Notes under the pieces: generated by a model
What the model was told of the DNA's origin: nothing
The model's database searches: none
Seen by the model: the letters and a program-made list of their open reading frames with translations, nothing else
Made by a program: the position numbers and the translations under genes
Assembly: GCA_947629745.1 (NCBI GenBank)
Contig: CANREZ010000005.1
Span: 1 to 51,220, forward strand
Length of the DNA: 51,220 nt
Reading direction: 5' to 3'
Source: an uncultured Clostridia bacterium
GTDB lineage: Bacteria > Bacillota > Clostridia > Christensenellales > UBA1242
Part shown: positions 1-8,213 of the stretch, piece after piece
Position numbering within the stretch: position 1 is the first letter of the stretch
How the letters are laid out: the number at the start of each line of letters is the position of its first letter

Positions 1-275
1 AGTAGTCGGACAATACCTCGTGCTTGAAATAATCCTTTGAAGTTAAAATTGATATCAGATAGATGTATAGTGCGCATAGCAAGTGCACGGCGTTTTATCT
101 CATCGAGGCTACTTTTGCCTGAAGCATACACTCCACCAACTATTGCACCCATACTGGTAGCCGTGATATGGCTAATCTCAATACCATTCTCCTCTAGCAC
201 CTCTAGAGCTCCTATATGGCAGAATCCTAGTGATCCGCCACCGCCCAGTACTAATCCTATCTTGCATTTCCTCAT
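1..275 (-). CDS. Patatin-like phospholipase family protein (N-terminal part, runs off the window)
   Basis: The first 91 codons are present; the gene continues beyond base 1. The start begins MRKCKIGLVLGGGGSLGF, the glycine-rich oxyanion loop of patatin/RssA-type serine hydrolases. It is followed by the nucleophile elbow ATSMGA near residue 44, where Ser is flanked as in the usual G-x-S-x-G, with Ala in the first position. Family members hydrolyse acyl esters of phospholipids with a Ser-Asp dyad; the Asp lies outside this window. An AGAGGA ribosome site lies 6-7 bases before the ATG. It is divergent from ylbJ. The substrate cannot be inferred. Confidence 0.8.
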   Translation of the reverse strand, partial: MRKCKIGLVLGGGGSLGFCHIGALEVLEENGIEISHITATSMGAIVGGVYASGKSSLDEIKRRALAMRTIHLSDINFNFKGLFQARGIVRL

Positions 276-297
276 AAATTATCCTCTAATTTCATAT

Positions 298-327
298 CCA
301 TATTTATATTCTATAATAACATATTCC
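298..327 (+). promoter_or_regulatory. Possible sigma-E-type promoter of ylbJ
   Basis: CCATATTT (298-305), a 14-base spacer and CATATTCC (320-327) resemble the mother-cell sigma-E consensus, which is known to drive ylbJ in Bacillus subtilis. The match at -10 is partial and the implied start would fall very close to the ribosome site. A TATAAT at 312-317 offers a sigma-A alternative. Confidence 0.3.
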
Positions 328-339
328 GTGAAGGTTTCA

Positions 340-1548
340 ATGAAAAAATATGCTAAAATTATATTTACATTCATTATTATTGCCATAATTATGCTATTTG
401 TGGCAAACCCCGCACAAAATATAAAGTATACACTAGATGGACTAAATATTTGGGCAAAGAATCTTCTTCCAGCCCTATTCCCATTTTTCTTCCTATCTAG
501 ACTACTATTTTCCTTAGGACAAGTAGAGAGACTTGGGAATATTGTAGCCCCAGTGACACGCAGGCTATATCACGTGCCCGGCTCGTCCGGACTAATATAC
601 ATCATGTCCATTATATCGGGCTATCCTATGGGTGCAAAGCTTGTATCGGATATGTATCTGGATGGCAAAATAACAAGAAGTGATGCGATGAAGATCACAT
701 CCTTTACCTCTACTTCTGGGCCGTTATTTATTATCGGGACTGTGGCGATAGGAATGTTCCATAGCGCACGTCTAGGGATAATATTGTTAATTTGCCATAT
801 GTTTGGAGCACTGCTAAATGGTCTACTCTACAGAAATATAGGCAAAAGTAGCAGAAAAATTAAGCAAAATAAGAAAAATTTTGCATCAAATGAAACTACT
901 ATTGCTAAAACTGCCCTTGTCACGAGTAATCACAATGCACTAAATTTTGCTCATATCAACATCTACCCTTCCTGTAACATAATGCCAAAACTCGCAAATA
1001 CTAATGCAACTAGGAAGTGCAATAAATTAGCAAAAGAAGATAGCAGCGCGGACTCCAGCCAAACAAAAGCTAGCCATAATACAACGACTACCCGTATTTT
1101 CGCAGGTGTCCCGCAGAAAGTGGATAATGTGCTAGAAGATGCTATGTATGGCTCAATCAAAAGCATCCTTATTGTTGGCGGCTATGTGACGTTATTTTAC
1201 TTGCTAATTAGTATGCTATCCGACTATCAAATCCTAAAAATACTTGCCTATCCTGTGCAAGTTATACTTGGTTTATTCCACATTGACCCTGCAATAGGGT
1301 TAGCCATTGCTAGTGGTGCATTCGAGATGACTAGTGGATGCCTTGACCTCTCTCTTGCGGCAATTCCAATCAATGCAGTAGCCCCTGCCCTATCATTTAT
1401 AATAGGTTTCGGCGGGATATCGGTGTTTATGCAAGCATATACTTTCCTAAAATCATTTGACATGAGTGCAGGGAAATTCTTCTTGATGAAGTTTAGTCAA
1501 GGAATACTATCTATGCTCTGTTGCATGGCTTTTGTCTTTATGCTATAA
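340..1548 (+). CDS. ylbJ: Sporulation integral membrane protein YlbJ
   Basis: A 402-residue multi-pass membrane protein, close to the roughly 400 residues of Bacillus YlbJ, a sigma-E-dependent protein needed for robust spores and related to nucleoside-recognition/gate-type transporters. Recognisable blocks are SIISGYPMGAKLVSDMY and TSTSGPLFIIGTVAIGMF in the N-terminal half and SGAFEMTSGCLDLSLA in the C-terminal half. A longer in-frame reading starts at base 37, but it overlaps the divergent patatin gene, so the ATG at 340 with AAGG upstream was chosen. Residues about 168-255 form a hydrophilic, Asn/Thr/Ser/Lys-rich loop with no recognisable domain. Confidence 0.88.
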   Translation: MKKYAKIIFTFIIIAIIMLFVANPAQNIKYTLDGLNIWAKNLLPALFPFFFLSRLLFSLGQVERLGNIVAPVTRRLYHVPGSSGLIYIMSIISGYPMGAKLVSDMYLDGKITRSDAMKITSFTSTSGPLFIIGTVAIGMFHSARLGIILLICHMFGALLNGLLYRNIGKSSRKIKQNKKNFASNETTIAKTALVTSNHNALNFAHINIYPSCNIMPKLANTNATRKCNKLAKEDSSADSSQTKASHNTTTTRIFAGVPQKVDNVLEDAMYGSIKSILIVGGYVTLFYLLISMLSDYQILKILAYPVQVILGLFHIDPAIGLAIASGAFEMTSGCLDLSLAAIPINAVAPALSFIIGFGGISVFMQAYTFLKSFDMSAGKFFLMKFSQGILSMLCCMAFVFML

Positions 1549-1570
1549 AAAAGGACGGCCAATGCCGTCC
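1547..1570 (-). terminator. Intrinsic terminator of the 1590-2336 gene
   Basis: Stem GGACGGC/GCCGTCC (1553-1559 with 1564-1570). On the minus strand it is followed by a run of six T. It abuts the ylbJ stop codon. Confidence 0.85.
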
Positions 1571-1589
1571 AAATTCTTATATTTAATTG

Positions 1590-2336
1590 TTATTGTGCCC
1601 TATAGTAGTAATTGTAGAGAGTTTCTTTCATATCCTCGAATATTGCCCTAATTGTGCGGTCACGCGAACCTGTCAGTTCCAGTGGAATAGTGAGTGCATT
1701 TAGTATGGAGAAATTCTTTAGTTCAATTGCCTCATACAGTGCGGTGATGACTACTTTTAGGTTATCGCGGTTGTCACCCTTAATTTTTGTTGACCTATCG
1801 AGTGCTTCACTGATCATCCTCACATAGGATCTAATCTTGTTTAGCACAGTATCCTCTACGCTCTCAGTGACCTTTGGAGTATCCACTACTTCTGTTGCAC
1901 TCACGGTATTGACACCGTTTTTTAACACATTAGCAACACCCTCTCTAAATGGCACAAATACTGCACGTGTGAAATTGGCATAACTCGTGCCATAGCCATC
2001 GGGACTATCAAAGTTATCGCGGATGAAGGCCTGCAAATCCATCTTCTTGTTATCCACTTGTAGCATCAAGCAAAATACGAATGCAAGTATCTTCTCATCA
2101 CTCTTTGGCATCTGGAAGCCATCGGGTGATTCGCAAGCGTCCTTGAATTCCTTTGCAAAATTGAATCCTTCCATGCACTGTGAGAATATGTGATACAATT
2201 CTTCACTCGATGCTATTGCCTTTAGGATCGTTGTAATTTTCAAATTAGCGAGAATGAACTTTCCCCCAATTAGATCGTCACAAACGCTAAAAAATTCTTT
2301 TATTCCCGGATTGTTACTGATTATTTCTTCTGCCAT
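1590..2336 (-). CDS. Hypothetical protein, 248 aa
   Basis: I do not recognise this protein. It is soluble, lacks a signal peptide or membrane segment, and is mostly predicted alpha-helical by eye, with alternating charged and hydrophobic blocks. Its beginning is MAEEIISNNPGIKEFFSVCD. The central part carries a repeated-looking D-S-P-D-G / E-S-P-D-G element, at residues about 70 and 111. The start is supported by AAGGAC four bases before the ATG. It is a single gene with its own terminator, convergent with ylbJ and divergent from the DUF4364-like gene. No function is assigned. Confidence 0.8.
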   Translation of the reverse strand: MAEEIISNNPGIKEFFSVCDDLIGGKFILANLKITTILKAIASSEELYHIFSQCMEGFNFAKEFKDACESPDGFQMPKSDEKILAFVFCLMLQVDNKKMDLQAFIRDNFDSPDGYGTSYANFTRAVFVPFREGVANVLKNGVNTVSATEVVDTPKVTESVEDTVLNKIRSYVRMISEALDRSTKIKGDNRDNLKVVITALYEAIELKNFSILNALTIPLELTGSRDRTIRAIFEDMKETLYNYYYRAQ

Positions 2337-2416
2337 ATATGTCCTTCTATCAAACTATGATAATATATAATACAATATTATAATTTTTTTGACTAGCAAA
2401 ATAAAGTCATCTTTGA

Positions 2417-2445
2417 TTGTATAAAGAAAAAAAATGTGATACAAT
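2417..2445 (+). promoter_or_regulatory. Sigma-A promoter with extended -10 for the DUF4364-like gene
   Basis: TTGTAT (2417-2422), a 17-base spacer and TACAAT (2440-2445), preceded by TG one base upstream of the hexamer. The predicted transcript start near 2452 leaves a very short leader containing GGAG. Confidence 0.6.
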
Positions 2446-2465
2446 CATTGTATCTTGGAGCATAT

Positions 2466-3005
2466 ATGGAGTTAGAATTTACACCCGATGAAACTATCAA
2501 CAAGCTCACCCTACTTTATGTCCTAGACCAGATGGAGATACCTCTCACTGAGAGCAGCATACTAGATATCTGCACTAGCCGAAATTCTTGGCTAAACTAC
2601 ATGGAATGTCTGCTCATCATGAATGACCTAATCAAAGTGGGTTTCATCTACAAGGACACAAATGATGATGAGCCAAAATATGGCAACACAAACGAAGGCC
2701 GCGACTGCCTTAGTTACTTTTACGCTCGTGTTCCACAGAGTCTTCGTGAACAAATTAATCAATTTGCTCGTGAAAAGCGCATGGAATTTAAACGCAGGCA
2801 GGAATATGTCTCCGAATATGCGAAGAATAGTGACGGCAGTTATACTGTCACTTTGCGTATCAAGGAACCATCACTTTCTGCTCCCCTGCTGGAACTAAAG
2901 ATGCGCGCTCCAACAAGGTCGAGTGCAACACTCACTTGCAAGAAATGGAACGAGCAAGCACCAAATGTATTTGAGTATCTATATGACACACTAATTTCTG
3001 ACTAA
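2466..3005 (+). CDS. DUF4364-family protein
   Basis: A 179-residue soluble protein with an N-terminal winged-helix-like region (residues 1-70), including the DILTLLYVLDQM-type helix near the start typical of DUF4364 proteins of Clostridia. The C-terminal half has beta-strands alternating with basic residues. Function is unknown in the family; a DNA-binding or regulatory role is inferred only from the winged-helix resemblance. The start at 2466 is chosen because GGAG sits five bases upstream. The longer reading from 2436 would begin inside the -10 element. It is followed by a terminator and an AT-rich gap before convergent valS. Confidence 0.7.
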   Translation: MELEFTPDETINKLTLLYVLDQMEIPLTESSILDICTSRNSWLNYMECLLIMNDLIKVGFIYKDTNDDEPKYGNTNEGRDCLSYFYARVPQSLREQINQFAREKRMEFKRRQEYVSEYAKNSDGSYTVTLRIKEPSLSAPLLELKMRAPTRSSATLTCKKWNEQAPNVFEYLYDTLISD

Positions 3006-3330
3006 ATATTATCTAATTGAATATATAACTAATTAATAATTTACTAATTTATTATATTGCTATTTCAATATATTATAAATGCAAAAAAAATGAGAGATAT
3101 TATCCCTCATTTTTTATTTAGTTAAGAATTCCGTATTATTACAAATAAACTCTTTATTACAATATTTAATTAAAATTTGTAATAAAAATTAAAACTTTTC
3201 TAGTTAATTTATATAACATTTAATAATTCACACTATTATCCATTCAAATTGGATAGTTTGTTATCTAATTATTTAGATAATCGTTATCTACTCTGTTTAG
3301 ATATATATTCTTTTAGTTTGGATAAATTAA
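3006..3330. other. AT-rich convergent intergenic region with decayed repeats
   Basis: About 325 bases without a gene between the DUF4364-like gene and the end of valS. It holds one terminator near 3083-3116. In 3230-3330 it holds several imperfect copies of a TTTGGATAA / ATTATCCA motif that resemble the last codons of valS. Nothing else is visible. Confidence 0.7.
3083..3116 (+). terminator. Bidirectional terminator
   Basis: Imperfect stem ATGAGAGATA/TATCCCTCAT (3090-3110, one A-C mismatch). A-rich flank on the left and T-rich flank on the right allow function in both directions. Confidence 0.7.
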
Positions 3331-5955
3331 TTATCCATTTAATTTGGATAAATTCTCGCAAACTGTTGCGCGAAGTTTGGTGAATTTCTCTACCTTTTCT
3401 TTCTCACTATCCACCAGATTCTTTGGGGCTTTTGCCACAAACCCTGGGTTATTTAGCAAATTGTTGGACCTAGCAAGCTCGGCATCGATTTTCTTAAGCT
3501 CAGCATTTAGTCTTGCTATTTCACTTACCTTATCCACCATATCGCCAGACCTAATATAGAGGTTCATCACTTCGCTGTGAATGCTGATGACGTCACTTCC
3601 CTCAATCTTTGATGAGACGAATTGTATGGACTTGCCACTACATAGTTTCATCATAGCATCGCCAAGAGATGTTAGATCGTATCCTGCTACATTCTCTACA
3701 TACAGTGGGGCTTTCATTGAATCAGCCACATTCATATTAGCGCGAATGTTTCTAACGGACTTCACCACTTCTATCATAGATTCGAATATTTTGCTGCTAT
3801 CACTATACCTCATGGACTTAATGTACGTAGGATAATCCTCTACCATGATAGATGGCCCGTGTACTGGCAGTTCCTGATAAATAGTCTCTGTCACATATGG
3901 GATCATTGGATGTAGCAACTTCAATATCTTGTCTATCACGTAGACTATTACGTTGCATACCCTATTTTTCTCTTGCTGTGTGCCGTGGAGGCTAGTCTTT
4001 GCTATCTCAATATACCAGTCGCAGAATTTGTTCCAAACGAATTCATATAATGTGGCAACCACCACACTTAGGTCATATTTGTCAAAACTCTTTGTGACTG
4101 ATGCGATAGTGTCATTGAGGCTACTAAGTATCCATTCGTCGGCAATAGTTAACTCAAGATCCTTGATAGGCTCATATTTGTAATCAAATGTCTTGATATT
4201 CTCTATCACAAAACGTGATGCATTCCAAAGTTTATTTATGAAGTTCCTAGCACTCTCTATCTTCTCTTGACCATATTTAGCATCTTGACCCATAGCAATG
4301 CCGGTAAGAAGTGATAACCTCAGTGTATCCGTGCCGTACTTATTGATAACCTCTAGCGGGTCAATGCCGTTGCCAAGAGATTTACTCATCTTGCGGCCCA
4401 AGTTATCTCGCACTAGTCCGTGCATCAATACTTCGCTAAATGGAGGTTTACCGGTATACTCTATTCCGCTGAATATCATGCGAGCTACCCAGAAGAATAT
4501 GATATCGTATGCCGTCACCATGAGATTAGTTGGATAGAAATATTTTAGGTCCTCAGTCTTATCCGGCCAACCTAGTGTGCTAAATGGCCACAGTGCGCTA
4601 GAGAACCATGTATCTAGGCTATCTGGATCTTGCACGAGATTGTGACTGCCACACTTAGCACATGTAGTAGGATCGGTGTAATCTACATTATTTGCCCCAC
4701 AATCTTGGCACTTGAATACTGGTATCCTATGTCCACTCCATATTTGCCTTGAGATGCACCAGTCATTGATATTCTCCATCCAAGACAGATATAGTTTCTC
4801 AAAACGTTTTGGGATTAACTTCACTGAACCATTTTTTACAGCCTCAATTGCTGGCTTTGCTAGCTCTTTCATAGCGACATACCATTGTTTAGTCACAAAT
4901 GGTTCAACTATTGTGTGACATCTACAGCAATGGCCAACGTTGTTATTGTGGCGCTCGACTTTTAGTAGATATCCACCCTGCTTCAATTCCTCGACTAGGG
5001 CTTTTCTACATTCTAGCCTATCCATGCCTTCATACTTGCCAGCATAACTATTCATCGTGCCATCATCGTTCATCACGGATATAATAGGCATATTGTGGCG
5101 AGCCCCCACCTCAAAGTCATTTGGATCATGGGCTGGAGTGATCTTCACCATACCTGTGCCAAAATCTTTGTCGACATAAGCATCTGCGATAATAGGTATA
5201 GCGCGATCGGTTGTAGGGATGACAAGTTTGCGACCTATCATGTCCTGGTATCTATCGTCATCAGGATTCACTGCAACTGCCACATCACCAAACATTGTCT
5301 CAGGCCTAGTTGTTGCGACAGTGATATATTCGCTATCACTACCCTCATAGAAGTACTTGATATACCATATCGAGCCGTCGTTATTCTCGTACTCTACTTC
5401 TATATCTGATAGCGCTGTCTTACAATTGATACACCAATTGGTGATGCGGTTACCCTCGTAGATGTAACCTTTCTTGTACAATCTGACGAATGCTTCGTGC
5501 ACACTCCTGCACCTAGGCTCATCCATGGTGAATGCTTGTCTATCCCAGTCACAGGATAGTCCCATTGCACGGAATTGCGAGAGTATCTCGCCGCCATATT
5601 CCTTGTACCAATCATCCATCACCTTTAGGAATTTCTCACGGCCTAAGGATTCTTTGGTTATACCCTCGCTCCTTAATTTCTCCGTCACCTTCACTTCGGT
5701 GGCAAGTGCCGCATGATCTATTCCAGGCAACAATAACGCTTCATAACCCTTCATCCTCTTGTAACGGATGATAGTGTCTTGAAGCGTACACGTGAAAGCA
5801 TGACCAATATGCAATCTAGCCGTAATATTTGGAGGCGGCATGATGATCGTAAATGGTTGCTTTGATTTATTGACAGTAGCGTGAAAATATCCTTGCCTTA
5901 CCCAATTGTCGTATATTTTCGTTTCTAATTCATCGGGTCTGAAATTTTTTTCCAT
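3331..5955 (-). CDS. valS: Valyl-tRNA synthetase
   Basis: An 874-residue class I aminoacyl-tRNA synthetase that charges tRNA-Val in the cytoplasm; length is normal. The HIGH signature is at residues 47-53 in PPPNITARLHIGHAFT, and KMSKS is near residue 521 in GRKMSKSLGNG. The editing (CP1) domain lies between, and a Cys4 zinc knuckle (CQDCG...CAKCG) is near residue 415. The C-terminal 60 residues form a basic coiled coil as usual. Two conserved spots vary: NVTG is NITA, and the usual TDHAGIATQ is IDHAALATE. AAGGAC precedes the ATG. It follows a small membrane protein gene by 15 bases, and no T-box leader is visible. Confidence 0.97.
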   Translation of the reverse strand: MEKNFRPDELETKIYDNWVRQGYFHATVNKSKQPFTIIMPPPNITARLHIGHAFTCTLQDTIIRYKRMKGYEALLLPGIDHAALATEVKVTEKLRSEGITKESLGREKFLKVMDDWYKEYGGEILSQFRAMGLSCDWDRQAFTMDEPRCRSVHEAFVRLYKKGYIYEGNRITNWCINCKTALSDIEVEYENNDGSIWYIKYFYEGSDSEYITVATTRPETMFGDVAVAVNPDDDRYQDMIGRKLVIPTTDRAIPIIADAYVDKDFGTGMVKITPAHDPNDFEVGARHNMPIISVMNDDGTMNSYAGKYEGMDRLECRKALVEELKQGGYLLKVERHNNNVGHCCRCHTIVEPFVTKQWYVAMKELAKPAIEAVKNGSVKLIPKRFEKLYLSWMENINDWCISRQIWSGHRIPVFKCQDCGANNVDYTDPTTCAKCGSHNLVQDPDSLDTWFSSALWPFSTLGWPDKTEDLKYFYPTNLMVTAYDIIFFWVARMIFSGIEYTGKPPFSEVLMHGLVRDNLGRKMSKSLGNGIDPLEVINKYGTDTLRLSLLTGIAMGQDAKYGQEKIESARNFINKLWNASRFVIENIKTFDYKYEPIKDLELTIADEWILSSLNDTIASVTKSFDKYDLSVVVATLYEFVWNKFCDWYIEIAKTSLHGTQQEKNRVCNVIVYVIDKILKLLHPMIPYVTETIYQELPVHGPSIMVEDYPTYIKSMRYSDSSKIFESMIEVVKSVRNIRANMNVADSMKAPLYVENVAGYDLTSLGDAMMKLCSGKSIQFVSSKIEGSDVISIHSEVMNLYIRSGDMVDKVSEIARLNAELKKIDAELARSNNLLNNPGFVAKAPKNLVDSEKEKVEKFTKLRATVCENLSKLNG

Positions 5956-5970
5956 TTTATGTCCTTAATC

Positions 5971-6240
5971 CTAAATGAAGTATGGCAAAACGACAAGCAT
6001 CAGTGCAATGAATATAAATCCAAGACCGACTGCCTTGAATAATATAAGCACTGTGTCGTTATCTGAGACATTATTGTTATTCCTGATCATTCTAGTGAAA
6101 CGTCTAGCAAGCACACTGATGGTGATGCCAACAATTGCAAAGACTATAGCCCAAATATTCTCTGCTAGGCTAATGTTCTCGGCAAAACTCTCCCAGATCC
6201 CTTGAAATACTGAACCTGCATCTGCTAATAATGTATTCAT
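5971..6240 (-). CDS. Small membrane protein, 89 aa
   Basis: Two hydrophobic segments, residues about 28-46 and 65-88, are separated by a short basic and Asn-rich loop (RRFTRMIRNNNN). No family is recognised. It begins three bases after pgsA with GGAG inside the pgsA 3' end, and valS starts 15 bases later, so the three genes look co-transcribed and co-translated. A membrane role related to phospholipid synthesis is possible from position alone; there is no direct evidence. Confidence 0.75.
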   Translation of the reverse strand: MNTLLADAGSVFQGIWESFAENISLAENIWAIVFAIVGITISVLARRFTRMIRNNNNVSDNDTVLILFKAVGLGFIFIALMLVVLPYFI

Positions 6241-6243
6241 GTT

Positions 6244-6801
6244 TTAATTCTCCGCTAAATTATTTTTCTCTTTTTTGAGTCTTAGATACTTGATACCATA
6301 GACAACAATTGATAGAGCAATTAGCACTAACCCCGCGCCAAGTATCCACAAATGCCATGGGTGAATCACGTCAAATTTTATCACAAGGAATGACAAAATG
6401 AATCCAATAGACACTGTAAGGGTCGCGAGTTTGCCCACCAAATTGCTAGGTATAATTATCCCCTCTGATATGATTATAGCACCAGATACGGTCAAAAACA
6501 AGTCCAAACTTAACATAATTATTAAAAAATATATAGGAAGTGTGCCTCTAATAGTAAAACAAAGGACGGTTGCGAACTTCAAAAGTTTGTCTGCAAGGGG
6601 GTCTAGGAACTTCCCCACATCACTCACCATATCAAAATGTCTGGCGATAAAACCATCAACAATATCGGTAAATGACGCGAGTAGGAATACCCCTAGGCTA
6701 TAATAAATATCGACCGTAAAAAACAGTGCAACAAACACTGGTATTAGCACCATTCTTACGACACAAAGGATATTAGGTATGGTCCAAACTTTCGTCTTCA
6801 T
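6244..6801 (-). CDS. pgsA: CDP-diacylglycerol--glycerol-3-phosphate 3-phosphatidyltransferase
   Basis: A 185-residue integral membrane enzyme that makes phosphatidylglycerol phosphate from CDP-diacylglycerol and glycerol-3-phosphate. The CDP-alcohol phosphotransferase signature D-G-x2-A-R-x8-G-x3-D-x3-D is intact at residues 49-71 (D49, G50, A53, R54, G63, D67, D71). Several hydrophobic helices fit the six-helix fold. It is the first gene of an operon with the 89-aa membrane protein and valS. GAGGTGG lies about ten bases before the ATG. Confidence 0.93.
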   Translation of the reverse strand: MKTKVWTIPNILCVVRMVLIPVFVALFFTVDIYYSLGVFLLASFTDIVDGFIARHFDMVSDVGKFLDPLADKLLKFATVLCFTIRGTLPIYFLIIMLSLDLFLTVSGAIIISEGIIIPSNLVGKLATLTVSIGFILSFLVIKFDVIHPWHLWILGAGLVLIALSIVVYGIKYLRLKKEKNNLAEN

Positions 6802-6829
6802 AAGTAAAATTCCACCTCATATATCAAGC

Positions 6830-6858
6830 ATTGTAACATAATTAGTATAAAAAGACAA
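6830..6858 (-). promoter_or_regulatory. Sigma-A promoter of the pgsA-valS operon
   Basis: Reading the minus strand: TTGTCT (6858-6853), 17 bases, TACAAT (6835-6830), with an extended -10 TG. It is divergent from the promoter at 6871-6899. Confidence 0.6.
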
Positions 6859-6870
6859 ATTTTTTATCCG

Positions 6871-6899
6871 TTTACACACCAAAAAATAGTGCCTATCAT
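6871..6899 (+). promoter_or_regulatory. Sigma-A promoter of the ABC substrate-binding protein gene
   Basis: TTTACA (6871-6876), 17-base spacer, TATCAT (6894-6899): five of six matches in each hexamer. It is followed after about 25 bases by AGGAGG (6925-6930). Confidence 0.75.
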
Positions 6900-6937
6900 A
6901 AAATGTATTAGTCTCAATTTTATTAGGAGGAATTTTG

Positions 6938-7945
6938 ATGAAAAAACTATCTTTATTCATGGTGGCGATAATGTGCGCGCTATCGATGTGCCTAGTTGGT
7001 TGTGGCGGTGGACGTGACGAAAATACTATTAGACTAAACGAAGTGGCCCACAGTATATTCTATGCCCCACTGTATGTGGCAATCAATCAAGGATACTTCG
7101 AAGATGAAGGACTAAAAGTGGAACTCACTCTTGGCAATGGTTCAGACCAAGTCATGACCGCCCTGCTCACCGATGCTGCCGATATCGGACTCATCGGACC
7201 TGAGGCTTGTGTGTACGTAGCAGCTCAAGGCAGGAATGACTTGCCAACGGTCTTTGGCCAATTGACCAAACGTGATGGATCATTCTTATTCTCGAAGAAT
7301 AGTACATTCTCCTGGTCGGAATTAGCTGGCAAGGAAATACTAGCAGGAAGGATAGGTGGCATGCCTGAGATGACACTAGAATATGTGTTAAGGCAAAAAG
7401 GATATGCTCTAAACGGCGATGTGAATCTAAATACCCAGGTATCATTTGCTAACCAAGGTCCATCATTTGCCGCAGGCACAGGTGATTACACCACCTTATT
7501 CGAACCAACAGCTACACAGATGCAACTAAATGGGCAAGGCTATGTCGTGGCAAGCATCGGAGCTGAGGCTGGTGAAGTGCCATACACATGCTTTGCCGCA
7601 AGCAAGTCATATCTAACTCATAACAAAGACAAGGCAAAAGCATTCTTAAGAGCGGTGATGCGCGGATATGATTTCCTAGTAGCAAAACTCGCAATCGGCG
7701 ACACAACAGCTGTGTTTAATGCACTTGCTCCATCATTTGACAACTACAGCGAAGAGGCAATCTACAAGAGCATGGAATCCTACAATAGTATCGATTCTTG
7801 GAACGAAACACCAGTGATGACTGAGTCCGCTTACAATAGATTAATCGATATAATGAAAGGCGCAGGACAATTATCCGTAGATGTGCCAATGAATAAAATT
7901 ATCGACAACACTATTGCAAATGAATTGTTATCTGAGATGTACTAA
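6938..7945 (+). CDS. ABC transporter substrate-binding lipoprotein, NMT1/SsuA type
   Basis: A 335-residue extracytoplasmic solute-binding protein. It has a lipoprotein signal: a basic start (MKKL), a hydrophobic core, and the lipobox LVGC at about residues 19-22. The mature part opens with the family pattern in which a ligand-facing region (SIFYAPLYVAINQGYF) is followed by a short acidic stretch, then GSDQVMTALLTDAADIGLIGPEA. This is typical of nitrate/sulfonate/taurine/thiamine-precursor binding proteins. The ATG at 6938 has AGGAGG seven bases upstream, and a TTG three bases earlier is disfavoured. The ATPase and permease follow after a terminator and a 268-base gap. The ligand cannot be told from sequence. 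Confidence 0.88.
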   Translation: MKKLSLFMVAIMCALSMCLVGCGGGRDENTIRLNEVAHSIFYAPLYVAINQGYFEDEGLKVELTLGNGSDQVMTALLTDAADIGLIGPEACVYVAAQGRNDLPTVFGQLTKRDGSFLFSKNSTFSWSELAGKEILAGRIGGMPEMTLEYVLRQKGYALNGDVNLNTQVSFANQGPSFAAGTGDYTTLFEPTATQMQLNGQGYVVASIGAEAGEVPYTCFAASKSYLTHNKDKAKAFLRAVMRGYDFLVAKLAIGDTTAVFNALAPSFDNYSEEAIYKSMESYNSIDSWNETPVMTESAYNRLIDIMKGAGQLSVDVPMNKIIDNTIANELLSEMY

Positions 7946-7969
7946 GATCGCACGCTTAAATTATAATTT

Positions 7970-7996
7970 ATGGGGTAATCACTACCCCATTTTTTA
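7970..7996 (+). terminator. Intrinsic terminator after the binding-protein gene
   Basis: Stem ATGGGGTA / TACCCCAT with a short loop (7970-7990), then a T6 run. It separates the binding protein from its ATPase and permease. Confidence 0.88.
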
Positions 7997-8044
7997 TGCA
8001 AGAAAACTACTAAACCTTGCAACTATTATCCTACAAAATGCAAA

Positions 8045-8076
8045 TTGACACACAAAAATAAAATGCAAAATATAAT
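8045..8076 (+). promoter_or_regulatory. Possible promoter of the ABC ATPase-permease pair
   Basis: A perfect TTGACA (8045-8050) and a perfect TATAAT (8071-8076) occur in the right order, but 20 bases apart instead of about 17. This would make a weak or regulated promoter. There is about 130 bases of leader before the gene. Confidence 0.35.
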
Positions 8077-8172
8077 GGAATATGTACAAATATTTTTTGC
8101 TAGTAATTAAAATTTTTAAAGCCCAAGAAAGGAAATTTTGTACGGAAAATTTTATGTGAAACGAAACTTAAA

Positions 8173-8194
8173 TTTTGTGCAAAATAGCACAAAA
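8173..8194 (+). other. Perfect hairpin just upstream of the ATPase ribosome site
   Basis: TTTTGTGC / GCACAAAA with a six-base loop ends nine bases before GGAG (8203-8206). No T run follows, so it does not look like a terminator. It could be an operator or a leader structure; no known riboswitch motif is recognised. Confidence 0.5.
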
Positions 8195-8213
8195 ACTATT
8201 TTGGAGCAAACAA

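Noticed and set aside
37..339. N-terminal extension of the ylbJ reading frame.
   Set aside because: It overlaps the divergent patatin gene antisense and has no ribosome site; residues are Ser/Pro/Ile-rich without family similarity.
8100..8213. Possible TPP or other riboswitch before the ABC ATPase.
   Set aside because: No conserved core (such as CTGAGA for TPP) or known fold is visible; only a simple hairpin can be supported.
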